64,000 nucleotides of DNA from Pseudomonas fluorescens (GCF_040448305.1 NZ_CP148752.1:4588001-4652000), one strand, 5' to 3'. Counted from the first letter of the stretch, positions 1 to 12,938 are shown. Program-made: numbers and translations. Notes: a model not told the origin generated them from the sequence alone.

Positions 1-87
1 GCTCTAAAGCGACATCCGTGCCAAAAAACTCAAGCTGTTGATTCAGCTTGAAATTCCAGAAGAAGACGGCAAAAACACGTTCGTTGC

Positions 88-157
88 TGAACACAAATGA
101 ACAATCTGAAATGAACAATTGAACAGTTCACCCATTGACAGTGAACAATAGTGAACA
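88..157. repeat. Cluster of six TGAACA direct repeats
   Basis: TGAACA occurs at 88, 98, 112, 120, 142 and 152, all in the same orientation, with several start-to-start spacings close to one or two helical turns (10, 22, 10). The stretch is AT-rich and lies upstream of the REPIN at 195 and the sigma-54 activator at 364. It could be a multi-site operator or simple low-complexity sequence. The first 100 bases hold no convincing gene: the frame ending in TGA at 98-100 already has a stop at 5-7. Confidence 0.4.
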
Positions 158-194
158 ACACTCTACGGATACTTTGGACTGGCTTGGCAGTACT

Positions 195-284
195 TGTGGG
201 AGCGAGCTTGCTCGCGATAGCGGTGGGTCAGACGACATTAATGTTGTCTGGCACGGCCTCATCGCGAGCAAGCTCGCTCCCACA
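195..284. repeat. REPIN (inverted pair of REP palindromes)
   Basis: Two REP copies face each other around about 40 bp: GTGGGAGCGAGCTTGCTCGC on the left and its reverse complement on the right. This is the commonest repeat in the window. Confidence 0.9.
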
Positions 285-363
285 TGGAACTCACCGCCTT
301 CATAGATTTATGCTGCAGTACTACCCATAACAACAATAAAAGCTTGCCCAGAGATCGACTGCC

Positions 364-2196
364 ATGGCCGCACCCGCATCGCCGTTGTCCCACGACGCCA
401 TCATCCAGGACTCCTGGTCCCGTTGCCGCGCGTTCGGCCTCAGTCATCAGAGCGCGCCGGCATTCGACCAATTGCCGGCCGCGGGCATCGCGCAACTGCT
501 GGAGAGCCAGCATTCACTGGTGCAAACCACCCATCAGGAAGTGCTGCCCTACTACGAGAACATCCTGAGCAACTCCAATTGCCTGATCATGCTCGCCGAC
601 CATCAGGGCCAGGTGCTCACGTCCTGGGGCACCCAGCGCTTTATCGAACCCAAACTGGCCCGGGGTTTCAGCGCCGGCGCCAGCTGGATGGAACGTTGCA
701 CCGGCACCAACGCCATAGGCACCGCCCTGGCCTGCGAACAAGCGGTACACATCGAGCACGATGAACATTTCCTCAAGGCCAACCGCTTCATGACCGGTTC
801 CGCCGCGCCGATTTTCGATGCCGAGCGCAAGGTGATCGCGGTGCTGGACGTTTCCAGCGACAGCTACCTGCCGCCCTCCCACACCCTGGGCATGGTCAAG
901 ATGATGAGCCAGACCGTGGAAAACCGGCTGATCCTCAACCTGTTCCATGGCCAGCATTTCCAGCTGACGTTCAACACCGGGCTGAACAACCTCGACAGCC
1001 AATGGGCCGGGTTACTGATCTTCGATGAGACCGGCCAGGTGCTGTCGGCCAATCGCCGGGCCGACAATCTGCTGGGCATCAGCCTGTCGCGGGTCAGTGT
1101 CGAAAGCCTGTTCAAGGTCTCGCTGCTGGAGTTGCTCAACCAGCCAGAAGGCCTGCCCTTCGCCCTGCAAACCTCGGGGCGCAACCGCTTTCAGTGCCTG
1201 TTGAAGCGGCCGAAACAGGCATCAATTCAACCACGAGTATTCACCGAGCCGGTTGTAACTGCACTCGCGGCCATCAGCCTCAACTCCCTGCATTTCGGCG
1301 ACAGTCGCGTGGAAAAAGCCGTGCGTCAGGCCGAGCGCTTGCTGGAAAAAGACATTCCGTTGCTGATCCACGGTGAAACCGGGGTCGGCAAGGAAGTGTT
1401 CGTCAAAGCCCTGCATCAGGCCAGCTCGCGCAGCAAACAAGCGTTCATCGCCGTCAACTGTGCAGCGATTCCCGCCGAACTGGTGGAGTCCGAGTTGTTC
1501 GGATATGAGAAAGGCGCGTTCACCGGTGCCAATCAGAAAGGCAGCATCGGGCTGATCCGCAAGGCTGACAAAGGCACGCTGTTCCTCGACGAAATCGGCG
1601 ACATGCCGCTGCCGACCCAGGCACGACTGTTGCGGGTGTTGCAGGAGCGTTGCGTGCAGCCAGTGGGCAGCAGCGAGTTGTTCCCGGTGGACTTGCGTAT
1701 CATTTCCGCGACCAATCGCTCGTTGCGCGAACAGGTACAACTGGGGCGGTTTCGTGAAGACCTGTATTACCGCATCGGCGGCCTGACCCTGGAACTGCCA
1801 CCGTTAAGAGAGCGCAGCGATAAAGAGGCGCTGTTTAAACGTCTCTGGGAACAGCATCGCGAACCCAGCCAATGGGCTGGACTGAGCCGCGAGGTATTGG
1901 AGCTGTTCGACCGTCACCCGTGGCCGGGGAATTTGCGCCAGGTCAGCAGTGTGATGCAGGTAGCGCTGGCGATGGCGGAGGAACAACCGATAAAGCCGGA
2001 GCATTTGCCGGATGATTTTTTTGTCGACCTGGAAATGGAGCCGGTCGATACGCCGGAACCGTTGGCCGTGGATCTGAATGATGCCGAGGATTTGAACCGG
2101 CAGTTGCAGGCGGCGGGGGGGAATATTTCGTATCTGGCAAGGCGCCTAGGGGTCAGCCGCAATACCCTTTACAAGCGGTTGCGGCAGGCTGAATGA
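364..2196 (+). CDS. Sigma-54-dependent transcriptional activator, AcoR-like
   Basis: 610-residue bacterial enhancer-binding protein. The N-terminal part (about residues 50-180) looks like a GAF sensor of the AcoR class. It is followed by a central AAA+ domain with Walker A GETGVGKE near residue 337, the sigma-54 contact motif GAFTGA near 384 and Walker B LFLDEIGD near 406. The C-terminus has a Fis-type helix-turn-helix (GGNISYLARRLGVSRNTLYK, about 586-605). AcoR-type proteins activate genes for acetoin, alcohol or other small-molecule catabolism, but no target operon adjoins it here, so the inducer is unknown. It stands alone between a REPIN upstream and a REPIN plus terminator downstream. 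Confidence 0.9.
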   Translation: MAAPASPLSHDAIIQDSWSRCRAFGLSHQSAPAFDQLPAAGIAQLLESQHSLVQTTHQEVLPYYENILSNSNCLIMLADHQGQVLTSWGTQRFIEPKLARGFSAGASWMERCTGTNAIGTALACEQAVHIEHDEHFLKANRFMTGSAAPIFDAERKVIAVLDVSSDSYLPPSHTLGMVKMMSQTVENRLILNLFHGQHFQLTFNTGLNNLDSQWAGLLIFDETGQVLSANRRADNLLGISLSRVSVESLFKVSLLELLNQPEGLPFALQTSGRNRFQCLLKRPKQASIQPRVFTEPVVTALAAISLNSLHFGDSRVEKAVRQAERLLEKDIPLLIHGETGVGKEVFVKALHQASSRSKQAFIAVNCAAIPAELVESELFGYEKGAFTGANQKGSIGLIRKADKGTLFLDEIGDMPLPTQARLLRVLQERCVQPVGSSELFPVDLRIISATNRSLREQVQLGRFREDLYYRIGGLTLELPPLRERSDKEALFKRLWEQHREPSQWAGLSREVLELFDRHPWPGNLRQVSSVMQVALAMAEEQPIKPEHLPDDFFVDLEMEPVDTPEPLAVDLNDAEDLNRQLQAAGGNISYLARRLGVSRNTLYKRLRQAE

Positions 2197-2232
2197 CAGG
2201 TGAGCCGCACTGGCGGTACTTGGCTTGAGTCC

Positions 2233-2325
2233 ATCGCGAGCAGGCTCGCTCCCACAGGGGATCTGTGTCGTCCACAGAACTCAAACCTGGCGAAAATCCA
2301 ATGTGGGAGCGAGCCTGCTCGCGAT
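2233..2325. repeat. REPIN
   Basis: Inverted REP pair (GCGAGCAGGCTCGC arms) between the convergent sigma-54 activator and cysS. Confidence 0.9.
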
Positions 2326-2370
2326 TACGTCAGCTCAGGCACCTCAAAAACAGCAGCCCCCCCAAAAAAC

Positions 2371-2396
2371 AAAAACCCGCACAAGGCGGGTTTTGT
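2371..2396. terminator. Bidirectional Rho-independent terminator
   Basis: Stem AACCCGC/GCGGGTT, with A-tract before and T-tract after, placed between two convergent genes; on the minus strand it follows cysS by about 20 bases. Confidence 0.8.
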
Positions 2397-2415
2397 TTTA
2401 CAGCGGATCAAGCAA

Positions 2416-3798
<1,383 letters not shown>

Positions 3799-3812
3799 GT
3801 TAAGTCCTTGAA

Positions 3813-5510
<1,698 letters not shown>

Positions 5511-5776
5511 AGGATCCTTGAACGTACAAGTGCGTGGCCGTAATGAAGGCCGGACAAAACAAAGCCGCTATCATAGCCGATGCCGTCAAGTACCTGACAG
5601 AGCGCACTCTGTAAACCGTCGCATTTAATAGGCCGCAAATGAAAAAACAGCCTCGAATTTCGCGTCTGGCACGCTAAACTGCGCACCTTGGCCAAAAAGG
5701 CTGAACCGGTGGCGGGACGTGATGTTCCAACACCACGAATTCCTTAGATATGCTTCATCTCAAAAGAGTACCGATC

Positions 5777-6280
5777 ATGACCCAAGTCAAACTGACTACC
5801 AACCATGGCGACATCGTCCTCGAACTGAACGCCGACAAAGCCCCGATCACCGTGGCCAACTTCGTTGAGTACGTTAAAGCCGGTCACTACGAAAACACCG
5901 TTTTCCACCGTGTCATCGGTAACTTCATGATCCAGGGCGGCGGTTTCGAGCCAGGCATGAAAGAAAAAAAAGACAAGCGCCCAAGCATCCAGAACGAAGC
6001 TGACAACGGTCTTTCCAACGACAAGTACACCGTCGCCATGGCCCGCACCATGGAGCCGCATTCGGCTTCCGCACAGTTCTTCATCAACGTGGCGGACAAC
6101 AGCTTCCTGAACCACAGCGGCAAGAACGTTCAGGGCTGGGGCTACGCGGTATTCGGTAAAGTGACCGCTGGCACCGACGTTGTCGACAAGATCAAAGGCG
6201 TGGCCACCACTTCCAAGTCCGGCCACCAGGACGTACCAGCAGACGACGTGATCATCGAGAAAGCCGAGATCATTGAGTGA
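5777..6280 (+). CDS. ppiB: Peptidyl-prolyl cis-trans isomerase B (cyclophilin)
   Basis: 167-residue cytoplasmic cyclophilin that catalyses proline isomerisation during protein folding. The core signature is visible: FHRVIGNFMIQGGGF, the SAQFFIN strand and WGYAVFGKV. There is no signal peptide, which separates it from the periplasmic PpiA. The start is the ATG at 5777 (MTQVKLTTNHGDIVLELN); an upstream in-frame ATG at 5750 would add nine residues not seen in the family. Its TGA overlaps the GTG start of lpxH, so the two are translationally coupled, the same arrangement as in other pseudomonads. Confidence 0.96.
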   Translation: MTQVKLTTNHGDIVLELNADKAPITVANFVEYVKAGHYENTVFHRVIGNFMIQGGGFEPGMKEKKDKRPSIQNEADNGLSNDKYTVAMARTMEPHSASAQFFINVADNSFLNHSGKNVQGWGYAVFGKVTAGTDVVDKIKGVATTSKSGHQDVPADDVIIEKAEIIE

Positions 6281-7029
6281 TACTGCTTATTTCAGATTTA
6301 CATCTGGAAGAGGAGCGCCCGGACATTACCCGGGCGTTTCTGGATTTGCTCGCCGGACGCGCCCGCTCGGCGAGTGCGTTGTACATCCTGGGCGATTTTT
6401 TCGAAGTGTGGATTGGCGACGACGCCATGACACCCTTCCAGCGTTCCATCTGCCAGGCCCTGCGCGACCTCAGCGACAGCGGCACGGTCATTTTCCTGAT
6501 GCACGGCAATCGCGACTTCCTGCTCGGCAAGGCCTTCTGCAAAGCAGCCGGCTGCACCTTGTTGAAGGATCCGAGTGTCGTGCAGTTCAACGGCGAGCCG
6601 GTGCTGCTGATGCACGGCGACAGCCTCTGCACCCGCGACGAAGCCTATATGAAGCTGCGTCGCTACCTGCGCAACCCGATCACCCTGTTCATTCTGCGGC
6701 ATCTGCCGCTGCGCACCCGGCACAAGCTGGCGCGCAAGCTGCGCAGTGAAAGCCGCGCGCAAACGCGGATGAAGGCCAACGACATCGTCGATGTCACGCC
6801 TGAAGAGATCCCGCGGATCATGCAGGAATACGGCGTGAAGACCTTGATCCATGGCCACACCCACCGTCCGGCGATTCACAAGTTGCAGCTTGGCGAGCAA
6901 GCGGCCAGGCGCATTGTGCTGGGGGATTGGGATCGCCAGGGGTGGGCGTTGCAGGTGGATGAGCAAGGGTTTGCGCTGGCGCCGTTTGATTTCACTCCGC
7001 CCCCCCAACTGGCAGCCCCCGCGAACTGA
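6277..7029 (+). CDS. lpxH: UDP-2,3-diacylglucosamine diphosphatase
   Basis: 250-residue calcineurin-like phosphoesterase at the inner-membrane face. It cleaves UDP-2,3-diacylglucosamine to lipid X plus UMP in lipid A synthesis. The metal-binding motifs are present in order: DLHL at residues 7-10, GDFFEVWIGDD around 37-47, GNRD near 76 and GHTHRP near 195. Translation starts at GTG 6277, which overlaps the ppiB stop by four bases. The proline-rich tail after about residue 240 is typical of Pseudomonas copies. A REPIN follows 17 bases after the stop. Confidence 0.95.
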   Translation: MILLISDLHLEEERPDITRAFLDLLAGRARSASALYILGDFFEVWIGDDAMTPFQRSICQALRDLSDSGTVIFLMHGNRDFLLGKAFCKAAGCTLLKDPSVVQFNGEPVLLMHGDSLCTRDEAYMKLRRYLRNPITLFILRHLPLRTRHKLARKLRSESRAQTRMKANDIVDVTPEEIPRIMQEYGVKTLIHGHTHRPAIHKLQLGEQAARRIVLGDWDRQGWALQVDEQGFALAPFDFTPPPQLAAPAN

Positions 7030-7046
7030 AGGCTGTAGGAGATCCC

Positions 7047-7136
7047 TGTGGGAGCGAGCTTGCTCGCGATAGCGGATTAACATTCAACATCTTTGTTGAC
7101 TGATCCACCGCCATCGCGAGCAAGCTCGCTCCTACA
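7047..7136. repeat. REPIN
   Basis: Inverted REP pair; the left arm begins TGTGGGAGCG and the right arm ends with the CTCCTACA variant. Confidence 0.9.
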
Positions 7137-7196
7137 GAAGAGCAAAAGCGGTTCGGCGTCCCCCCCCACACTTTTCACCACTCAACAGGCCGAGCG

Positions 7197-7409
7197 TTAG
7201 CTCGCCTGCAGCTCTTGATCTTGATCCACCCGCCCCCCCCGGATGAATGCCGGAGCGAAGGAACCCCGAGCCTTAGCGAGGGGCCGTACGTTCGGGGCGA
7301 GCGTTTTTTTGCTTACTTTTTTTAGGCGTTTGTAAAAAAAGTGAGTCGCCGTCAGGGCGAAACCATAAGCCGCCGTTACCGAAGAAACGGATATGTACTC
7401 AGTCAACAA
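7197..7409 (-). repeat. Dispersed Pseudomonas repeat with a small ORF
   Basis: The stretch contains runs I recognise from many places in P. fluorescens-group genomes: TTTCGCCCTGACGGCGACTC, an A/T-rich ACTTTTTTTACAAACGCC segment and GGCCCCTCGCTAAGGCTCGG. A 70-codon ORF spans it on the minus strand (MLTEYISVSSVTAAYGFALT...), but similar ORFs recur only because the DNA does, so I treat it as a repeat and not as a protein gene. Together with the REPIN at 7047 it fills the 448-base gap between lpxH and tamB. Confidence 0.55.
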
Positions 7410-7477
7410 AGCAAACGCCGGCTATCAGGCCGCCTGAGCAGGCAAACCGGATTGCCGAACCGCCGCTTGATTGAGAA

Positions 7478-10400
7478 TTAGAAATCCCGCTTGTAGAAGA
7501 TGTCCAGCGAACTGGCCACGCCGCCGGCGGCTTCGAGGTAGACCTTTTTGCTCAGCTTGTAGCGCAAGGCAATGGTGTTGGCCGGTTCGAACACGCCGAC
7601 GCCATAGCGCAGGCTGAGCTTCTCGGAAATATTGCCGCTGGCCACCACACTGGTGGCAGTACCGCTACCCTGGGTGTCGAGCTGGAAGTCCTGGATGCCC
7701 AGGTTCTTGGCGATGCCGCTGGTCACCCCGGAACTGCCCATCAAGCCCAGACCGAGGGCCGCCTGGGCGAGCATGTTGTTGTCCTCGCCATTGCTGCTCA
7801 GCGGACGCCCGAGCACCAGATAGGACAGGGCCTCCTCCTGGCTCATGGCCGGTTCGGAAAAGATCTGTGTGGTCGGCTGCTCAGCGCTGCCACTGAGGCG
7901 AATGCCGGCGATGATGTCGCCGGTCTTGCGAATGGCCTCGATGTCCAGGTACGGCTGATCGATGGGTCCGGCAAACAGCAAGCGTGCCCGGCGCACCGAA
8001 AGCCGTTGGCCGTAGGCGCGATAACGCCCGTCGTTGAGCCACAGCTCGCCACGGGTGTCCATATTGTCGCCGATGTGCACATGCCCCTGCACATTCGCCG
8101 TCAGGCCAAATCCTGCAAAGCTCAGCTTGTCCTCGCCGACCAGCACTTCGATGTCCATCTTCATCGCCAGCGGCGGTTTACCCTCCTCGGTTTGCTGACC
8201 AATGATCACCGTGTCATCGGAGACCTTGACCGTCGATGGCGGCAATTCGCGAATGGTGATTTCGCCCTTGGGCACCAGCACTTTGCCGGCGATGGCCAAC
8301 TCGCCATCCTTCATCGATATTTTCAGGTCCGGTGCGACCTCAAGCTTGGCGTAAGGCTCGACGGTGACCGGCAACTGCGAACCCTTGAGCGCCAGATCCA
8401 CCGCCAGCACCTTGCCCCAGGCGATGTTGCCGTTCAGGCTGCCCTGTCCGGCCTTGCCGCTGTTCCAGCCGCCGTTCAGTTGCACGCTTTCACCGGCGAT
8501 GAGCGCTTGAACGTGCAGGTTTTGCAGTTCCATCGGCAATTCAGGCCCGGCAACTACGCCGTCGCTGAGTTGCAGGCTGCCATTGACCTGTGGCGCCAAC
8601 AGCCCACCGGAAATCGTGCCACTGCCATTCAGGCGCCCGGCCAGCTTTTCAACCATGGGCACAAACGGTCGCGCCACCGACAGGTCCAGCCCGCTCAAGC
8701 GGAACGAGCCGCTCAACGGTTTGTTTTGCGGCAATGGATTGAGCTGCGCCTGCACCATCAGCTCGCCGAGTTTGCCGCCGACAAAATTGAGCTCGGTGTC
8801 GATGCGCTTGGGCGTGAGTTTGCTGGTGAGTTTCAGGGTCTGGTACGGGAAGTCCAGCCACTGGTCCTTGTCCTTGATGCGCAACGTGCCGCCGCCGGCA
8901 TCGACGCTGACCTGGCCATTCGGGCCACTGGCCGGCAGGTCCAGTTGCAGGTCGGCGTTGAGTCGGCCCTGCCAGGCGAAATCCTTCGGCAACCACTGCG
9001 CGAGGCTGTCGATCGGGAATTGCTTGAGGTGATAACGCAGCTTCGGCTCGGGCATCAGGCGCGAGTCCTCACCGCACAGGCTGGCCTGGCCGGATGCCCA
9101 GCAGTGGGCGCCAAAGTTGATTTTGCCGTCCGCCAGGCGTTCGAGTTTCGCCGGCCCTTGCAGCTTCCAGTCCTGGCCACCGGCCTGGATATCACCGCTG
9201 GCCAGGCGTCCGCGCCAATTGCCTTTGTCCAGCGCACCGTCCAGCCCCAGCGCCAGTTTCAGCTTTGGCCCTTGCAGATCGAGGCTCAACTTCTGGTTCT
9301 TGATGTCGCCCTGGCCGCTGGCGGTCAGGGTTCCCAGTGAAGTGTCGCCCGCCCGGATGCCGCTGCCCTTGAGGCCGATTTTCGCCCGTTGCGCACTGTC
9401 CAGCGTGGCGTCCAGGTTCAGGCTTTGCAGGCGATGGTCCTGGAAAGCCAGTTGCGAGCCTTGCAGGTCAAACTTGCCTTGGGGCGCCTTGAGCGTGCCG
9501 GCGACATCCACGCGGCCATTGAGCTGGCCGCGCAGCTGCGGCCAGAGCTGGGCCAGGCGCGGCAGCTTGAGATCGATCTGGCCGGCGAGTTTCTGTTGCA
9601 GACTGCCCTTGCCAGTGATGCTGTTATCGCCGAGGCGAACTTGCAGGGCGTTGAAGTTCCATTGCTCACCACGGCCATCGGCCTTGGCCTGGATCACCGC
9701 CGGTTGCCCGCGCAGTTTGCCCTTGAGGTCCAGGTCGGCATTGAGGCTGAGCGTGTCATTCTTCATTTCGCCGGTGCTGCGTAACGGCCCGGCCAGTGTG
9801 CCCGGCAGCTCCGCGACCCAGTACGCCGGGTTGATCGCCGACAAGTCCAGCGCGGTGTCCCAGGCAATGCCATCGGCGAATTGCAGGTTCAGGTGCCCTT
9901 CGGCCTTGCCCTGCCCGGCCTGGAGTTGAATCTGTTGCAGGTAGATTTTCGTCAGGTCGCCCGCGAACGGACTGGCCAGGGTGAAAGCGCCGGCTGGGCC
10001 ATCCGCCGCCGCGTCAAAATGACCGAGGTACTTGCCGTCGGTGTAAGAAACTTCGCCGGTGAACGTGCGAAGCGCTACTTGCGGTTCGTCGATGAGCGGA
10101 TAGAGCCTGTGCCACGGGAAGTCCAGCCAGTCGATCTTCGCCTCGGCGCTCAGGCCCTTGCTCCAATCCACAAGCCCTGTGAGCTTGAGGCTTTGCTTGT
10201 CGTTGGCGATCAGGTCCAGCACAGCGATCTGTGCGCCATTGGCGTCGACCTTGCCTTGCAGCGCCAGGGCGACTGGCCCTTGCTCGGCGGGCAACGTGGC
10301 TTTGCCGAGCAGCGCGTAGCCGTTCTTCAAGTCGCCAGCACCCGTGAGTTCAAGCTGATTGAGTTGCAGGGTGTCCGGCAGATCGGCACCGGGCTTGAAG

Positions 10401-11149
10401 CCGTCGGCGGTGATCCGCACCTTGGCCGGCAGGTTTTCCACCAGCGGTTGCAGTTCGCCGCTCAGTTGCCCGTTGAGGTAACCGCTGCTGTCGGCTTTCA
10501 GGCTCAGGGTCTTCAGCAGGTCGCCGTCGATCTTCAATGCCAGCGCCAGGGGTTCAGGCGTCGACAACAGGGTCAGCTTGCCTTCGGCGCTAAGGGGCCA
10601 GTCGCCGGAGGGTTGCAGCAGACCGGACAGGTTCAGATTCAGGTCATCGTGCTGTATCGACACCGCGTCGATCTTCAAACCGGCCGTCGTCCAGTGCGCC
10701 GCCAGTTGCAAACCCTTGAGTTCTTCGCTGCCGTTGAACAACAGGCTGCCGACCTTGATCTCCCCCAGTTCGATGGCCAACGGCAACTTGAGCTCCGGGA
10801 GCGTGATCGGGCCGCTGTCTGGCTCTTCGGCACCCGGCGGGAACGTCAGGCTGACCTGATCGGCCTGCAATTGCTCGATGCACAAAGTCATGCGCGTCAG
10901 GCACAACGGCGACCAGGCAAAAATCACCTTGCTCAGCTCAACCCGGTTGTCGGCCCGTTGCCACAGCACCCGGTCGACACTCCACTGCCCGCCCAACCGG
11001 CCCTGGAAGTTTTCCAGGGTCAACCCCGGAACGAAGCCCAACGCCCAGCGGCTGCCCGTCGCCGTGCCTAGCACCGTGGCCAGCGTCAGGACAACCAGCA
11101 TCAACAGTGCCGCCATCGTCAGCAGCGTTACTTTCAAACCACGCTTCAC
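7478..11149 (-). CDS. tamB: Translocation and assembly module protein TamB
   Basis: 1223-residue AsmA-like/DUF490 protein. An N-terminal membrane anchor (residues about 7-27, LLTMAALLMLVVLTLATVLG) is followed by a very long repetitive beta-rich periplasmic rod and the conserved C-terminal TamB domain ending YLEAAGGVASSLDIFYKRDF. TamB spans the periplasm and works with TamA in inserting some outer-membrane proteins and, in current models, in phospholipid transport to the outer membrane. Its start codon overlaps the tamA stop (ATGA at 11146-11149), which confirms a tamA-tamB operon. Confidence 0.95.
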   Translation of the reverse strand: MKRGLKVTLLTMAALLMLVVLTLATVLGTATGSRWALGFVPGLTLENFQGRLGGQWSVDRVLWQRADNRVELSKVIFAWSPLCLTRMTLCIEQLQADQVSLTFPPGAEEPDSGPITLPELKLPLAIELGEIKVGSLLFNGSEELKGLQLAAHWTTAGLKIDAVSIQHDDLNLNLSGLLQPSGDWPLSAEGKLTLLSTPEPLALALKIDGDLLKTLSLKADSSGYLNGQLSGELQPLVENLPAKVRITADGFKPGADLPDTLQLNQLELTGAGDLKNGYALLGKATLPAEQGPVALALQGKVDANGAQIAVLDLIANDKQSLKLTGLVDWSKGLSAEAKIDWLDFPWHRLYPLIDEPQVALRTFTGEVSYTDGKYLGHFDAAADGPAGAFTLASPFAGDLTKIYLQQIQLQAGQGKAEGHLNLQFADGIAWDTALDLSAINPAYWVAELPGTLAGPLRSTGEMKNDTLSLNADLDLKGKLRGQPAVIQAKADGRGEQWNFNALQVRLGDNSITGKGSLQQKLAGQIDLKLPRLAQLWPQLRGQLNGRVDVAGTLKAPQGKFDLQGSQLAFQDHRLQSLNLDATLDSAQRAKIGLKGSGIRAGDTSLGTLTASGQGDIKNQKLSLDLQGPKLKLALGLDGALDKGNWRGRLASGDIQAGGQDWKLQGPAKLERLADGKINFGAHCWASGQASLCGEDSRLMPEPKLRYHLKQFPIDSLAQWLPKDFAWQGRLNADLQLDLPASGPNGQVSVDAGGGTLRIKDKDQWLDFPYQTLKLTSKLTPKRIDTELNFVGGKLGELMVQAQLNPLPQNKPLSGSFRLSGLDLSVARPFVPMVEKLAGRLNGSGTISGGLLAPQVNGSLQLSDGVVAGPELPMELQNLHVQALIAGESVQLNGGWNSGKAGQGSLNGNIAWGKVLAVDLALKGSQLPVTVEPYAKLEVAPDLKISMKDGELAIAGKVLVPKGEITIRELPPSTVKVSDDTVIIGQQTEEGKPPLAMKMDIEVLVGEDKLSFAGFGLTANVQGHVHIGDNMDTRGELWLNDGRYRAYGQRLSVRRARLLFAGPIDQPYLDIEAIRKTGDIIAGIRLSGSAEQPTTQIFSEPAMSQEEALSYLVLGRPLSSNGEDNNMLAQAALGLGLMGSSGVTSGIAKNLGIQDFQLDTQGSGTATSVVASGNISEKLSLRYGVGVFEPANTIALRYKLSKKVYLEAAGGVASSLDIFYKRDF

Positions 11150-12873
11150 AGCTCAGGCCCCATGGAAAAGTGCAGTCGAATGCCGCCATCGTCGTCCAGC
11201 GCATGGGCCAGGTCGAGGCGGATCGGCCCCACCGGCGAGACCCAGCGCACGCCGATACCGACCCCGGTCTTGAGGTTCGGCAGTTCGAGAGTGTTGAAGG
11301 AGTTGCCCTGATCGACAAAGGTTGCGATCCGCCATTTTTCGGCGATGGAATACTGATACTCCGCGCTGGCGGCCACCATGTAGCGGCCACCGATGCGCTC
11401 ACCGTCGGAGTTTTCCGGGGACAGGCTCTGATAGTCGTAACCGCGCACGCTCTGATCGCCACCGGCGAAGAAGCGCAGCGATGGCGGTACTGATTTGAAG
11501 CCGTTGGTGGCACTGCCGCCGACCTGCACCCGCCCGAGGAAACGATGGTTGTCAAACACCGTGGTCAGGCCCTTGACCAATGCCGTGCCGTAGAGCAGGT
11601 TGCTGTCGGAACCCAGGCCTTCCTTGGCCACTTTGGATTCGAATTGCAGGCGATAGCCGTTATGCGGGTCGATGCGGTTGTCGCTTTTGAGGTACGAATA
11701 GCTCACACCTGGCATCAGCAAGGTACTCAGTCCCGAGTCGTCGCCCAGTTGGTAGTCCTCGCGCTGCCACTTCAGCGACACTACCCGTTGCCAGCCACTG
11801 GGCAATTTGCTGTGCCACTCGGGGCCCAGGGTCAGCAGCTTGCTGCGGCTGTCCTTATCGGCGATTTCTTCATTCTGGTAACCACCGGCAAAACGCAGTT
11901 TGTCGGTCAGTGGCGGGTCCAGCGGAATGTCGTAGAATAGCCCGACGTTTTGCCGAGGTGCCGAGACTTCGGTTTCCCAGCCATAACTGTGCCCTTGCGC
12001 GTTGACCCAGTGCCGGGTCCAGTTGGCCTTGGCCCGTGGACCGACGTCGGTGGAAAAGCCAAGGCCCAGGCTCATGGTCCGGGGCTTGCGGGTTTCGAGC
12101 TTGACGTCCACCGGGATCGCATCGTCCTTGGACGCCGCGGGCGCCGCGTCCACGCGCACGCCTTCGAAGTAGCCGCTCGATTGCAGGTTCTGATTGAGCT
12201 CGGCGATCAGTTCCGAGTCATACGGCGTACCGGCCTTGAACGGCACCATGCGTTGCAGCAGCTCGTCATCGAACGGCGTATCGCCCTCGAAACTAACCTT
12301 GCCCAAGGTATAACGCGGACCGCTTTCATAGATCAGTTCGATATCGGCGACGCCGGCACGCGGGTCGACCGACAGTTTTGAACGGGTGAACCGGCCGCTG
12401 AAAAAGCCATAACGCGAAGCCTGATTCTGGATCAGCCGCTTGGCGTCCTCGTAATGCCCATGATTGAGCACGGCGCCGGGCTTGAGCGCGTCGTTCTTGG
12501 GGATTCGAAAGGACTTGAGGGAGGCTGCCGGACCGTCGACACGCACCGTGACGTTGCGCAGGTGCACCGGCTCGCCGGGGTCGACCGTAAGCACCAGGCG
12601 CGGCTTTTCGCCGCCCTTCACTTCACTGTCGATGTGCGGCTGGTAATAACCCAGGGCCTGGGAGGCCTTGCGCGCCTGTTCTTCGGCGCCACGGCTGAAG
12701 CGCAGCAACGCTTCTTCATCGCGATCGCCGAGGCTGCCGATATAGCCTTCGATATTGGCTTTCAGCTCATCATTGGACGGCTTGATCCGTACATCCAATT
12801 CACTTTGTGCCAGCGCTGCGCAGCTGGTCATCAGCATCAGCACACCGCTGGTAATTCTTCCTGGAAACTTCAT
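11146..12873 (-). CDS. tamA: Autotransporter assembly factor TamA (Omp85 family)
   Basis: 575-residue outer-membrane protein. A Sec signal peptide (MKFPGRITSGVLMLMTSCAA-LAQ) precedes three POTRA-like domains (about residues 25-250) and a 16-stranded Omp85 barrel. The barrel contains the lid-loop motif VRGYDYQSLSP and ends in the HFSMGPEL strand. The start at 12873 is preferred because it places the signal peptide at the N-terminus; an upstream in-frame ATG at 12891 adds six residues. It is the first gene of tamA-tamB. The acetyltransferase upstream ends 65 bases away on the same strand. Confidence 0.95.
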   Translation of the reverse strand: MKFPGRITSGVLMLMTSCAALAQSELDVRIKPSNDELKANIEGYIGSLGDRDEEALLRFSRGAEEQARKASQALGYYQPHIDSEVKGGEKPRLVLTVDPGEPVHLRNVTVRVDGPAASLKSFRIPKNDALKPGAVLNHGHYEDAKRLIQNQASRYGFFSGRFTRSKLSVDPRAGVADIELIYESGPRYTLGKVSFEGDTPFDDELLQRMVPFKAGTPYDSELIAELNQNLQSSGYFEGVRVDAAPAASKDDAIPVDVKLETRKPRTMSLGLGFSTDVGPRAKANWTRHWVNAQGHSYGWETEVSAPRQNVGLFYDIPLDPPLTDKLRFAGGYQNEEIADKDSRSKLLTLGPEWHSKLPSGWQRVVSLKWQREDYQLGDDSGLSTLLMPGVSYSYLKSDNRIDPHNGYRLQFESKVAKEGLGSDSNLLYGTALVKGLTTVFDNHRFLGRVQVGGSATNGFKSVPPSLRFFAGGDQSVRGYDYQSLSPENSDGERIGGRYMVAASAEYQYSIAEKWRIATFVDQGNSFNTLELPNLKTGVGIGVRWVSPVGPIRLDLAHALDDDGGIRLHFSMGPEL

Positions 12874-12938
12874 AGGCGCGGATGCTATCACGAGCTTGAG
12901 AGCGTGATAGAGCCTGACATGCCCGGAAAGTTCGTCAC

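Noticed and set aside
7197..7409. 70-codon ORF inside the dispersed repeat
   Set aside because: Similar ORFs recur because the DNA repeats; I see no ribosome site or protein-level signature.
8006..9340. 444-codon frame opposite tamB
   Set aside because: tamB is a clear family member on the other strand, and the frame has no domain.
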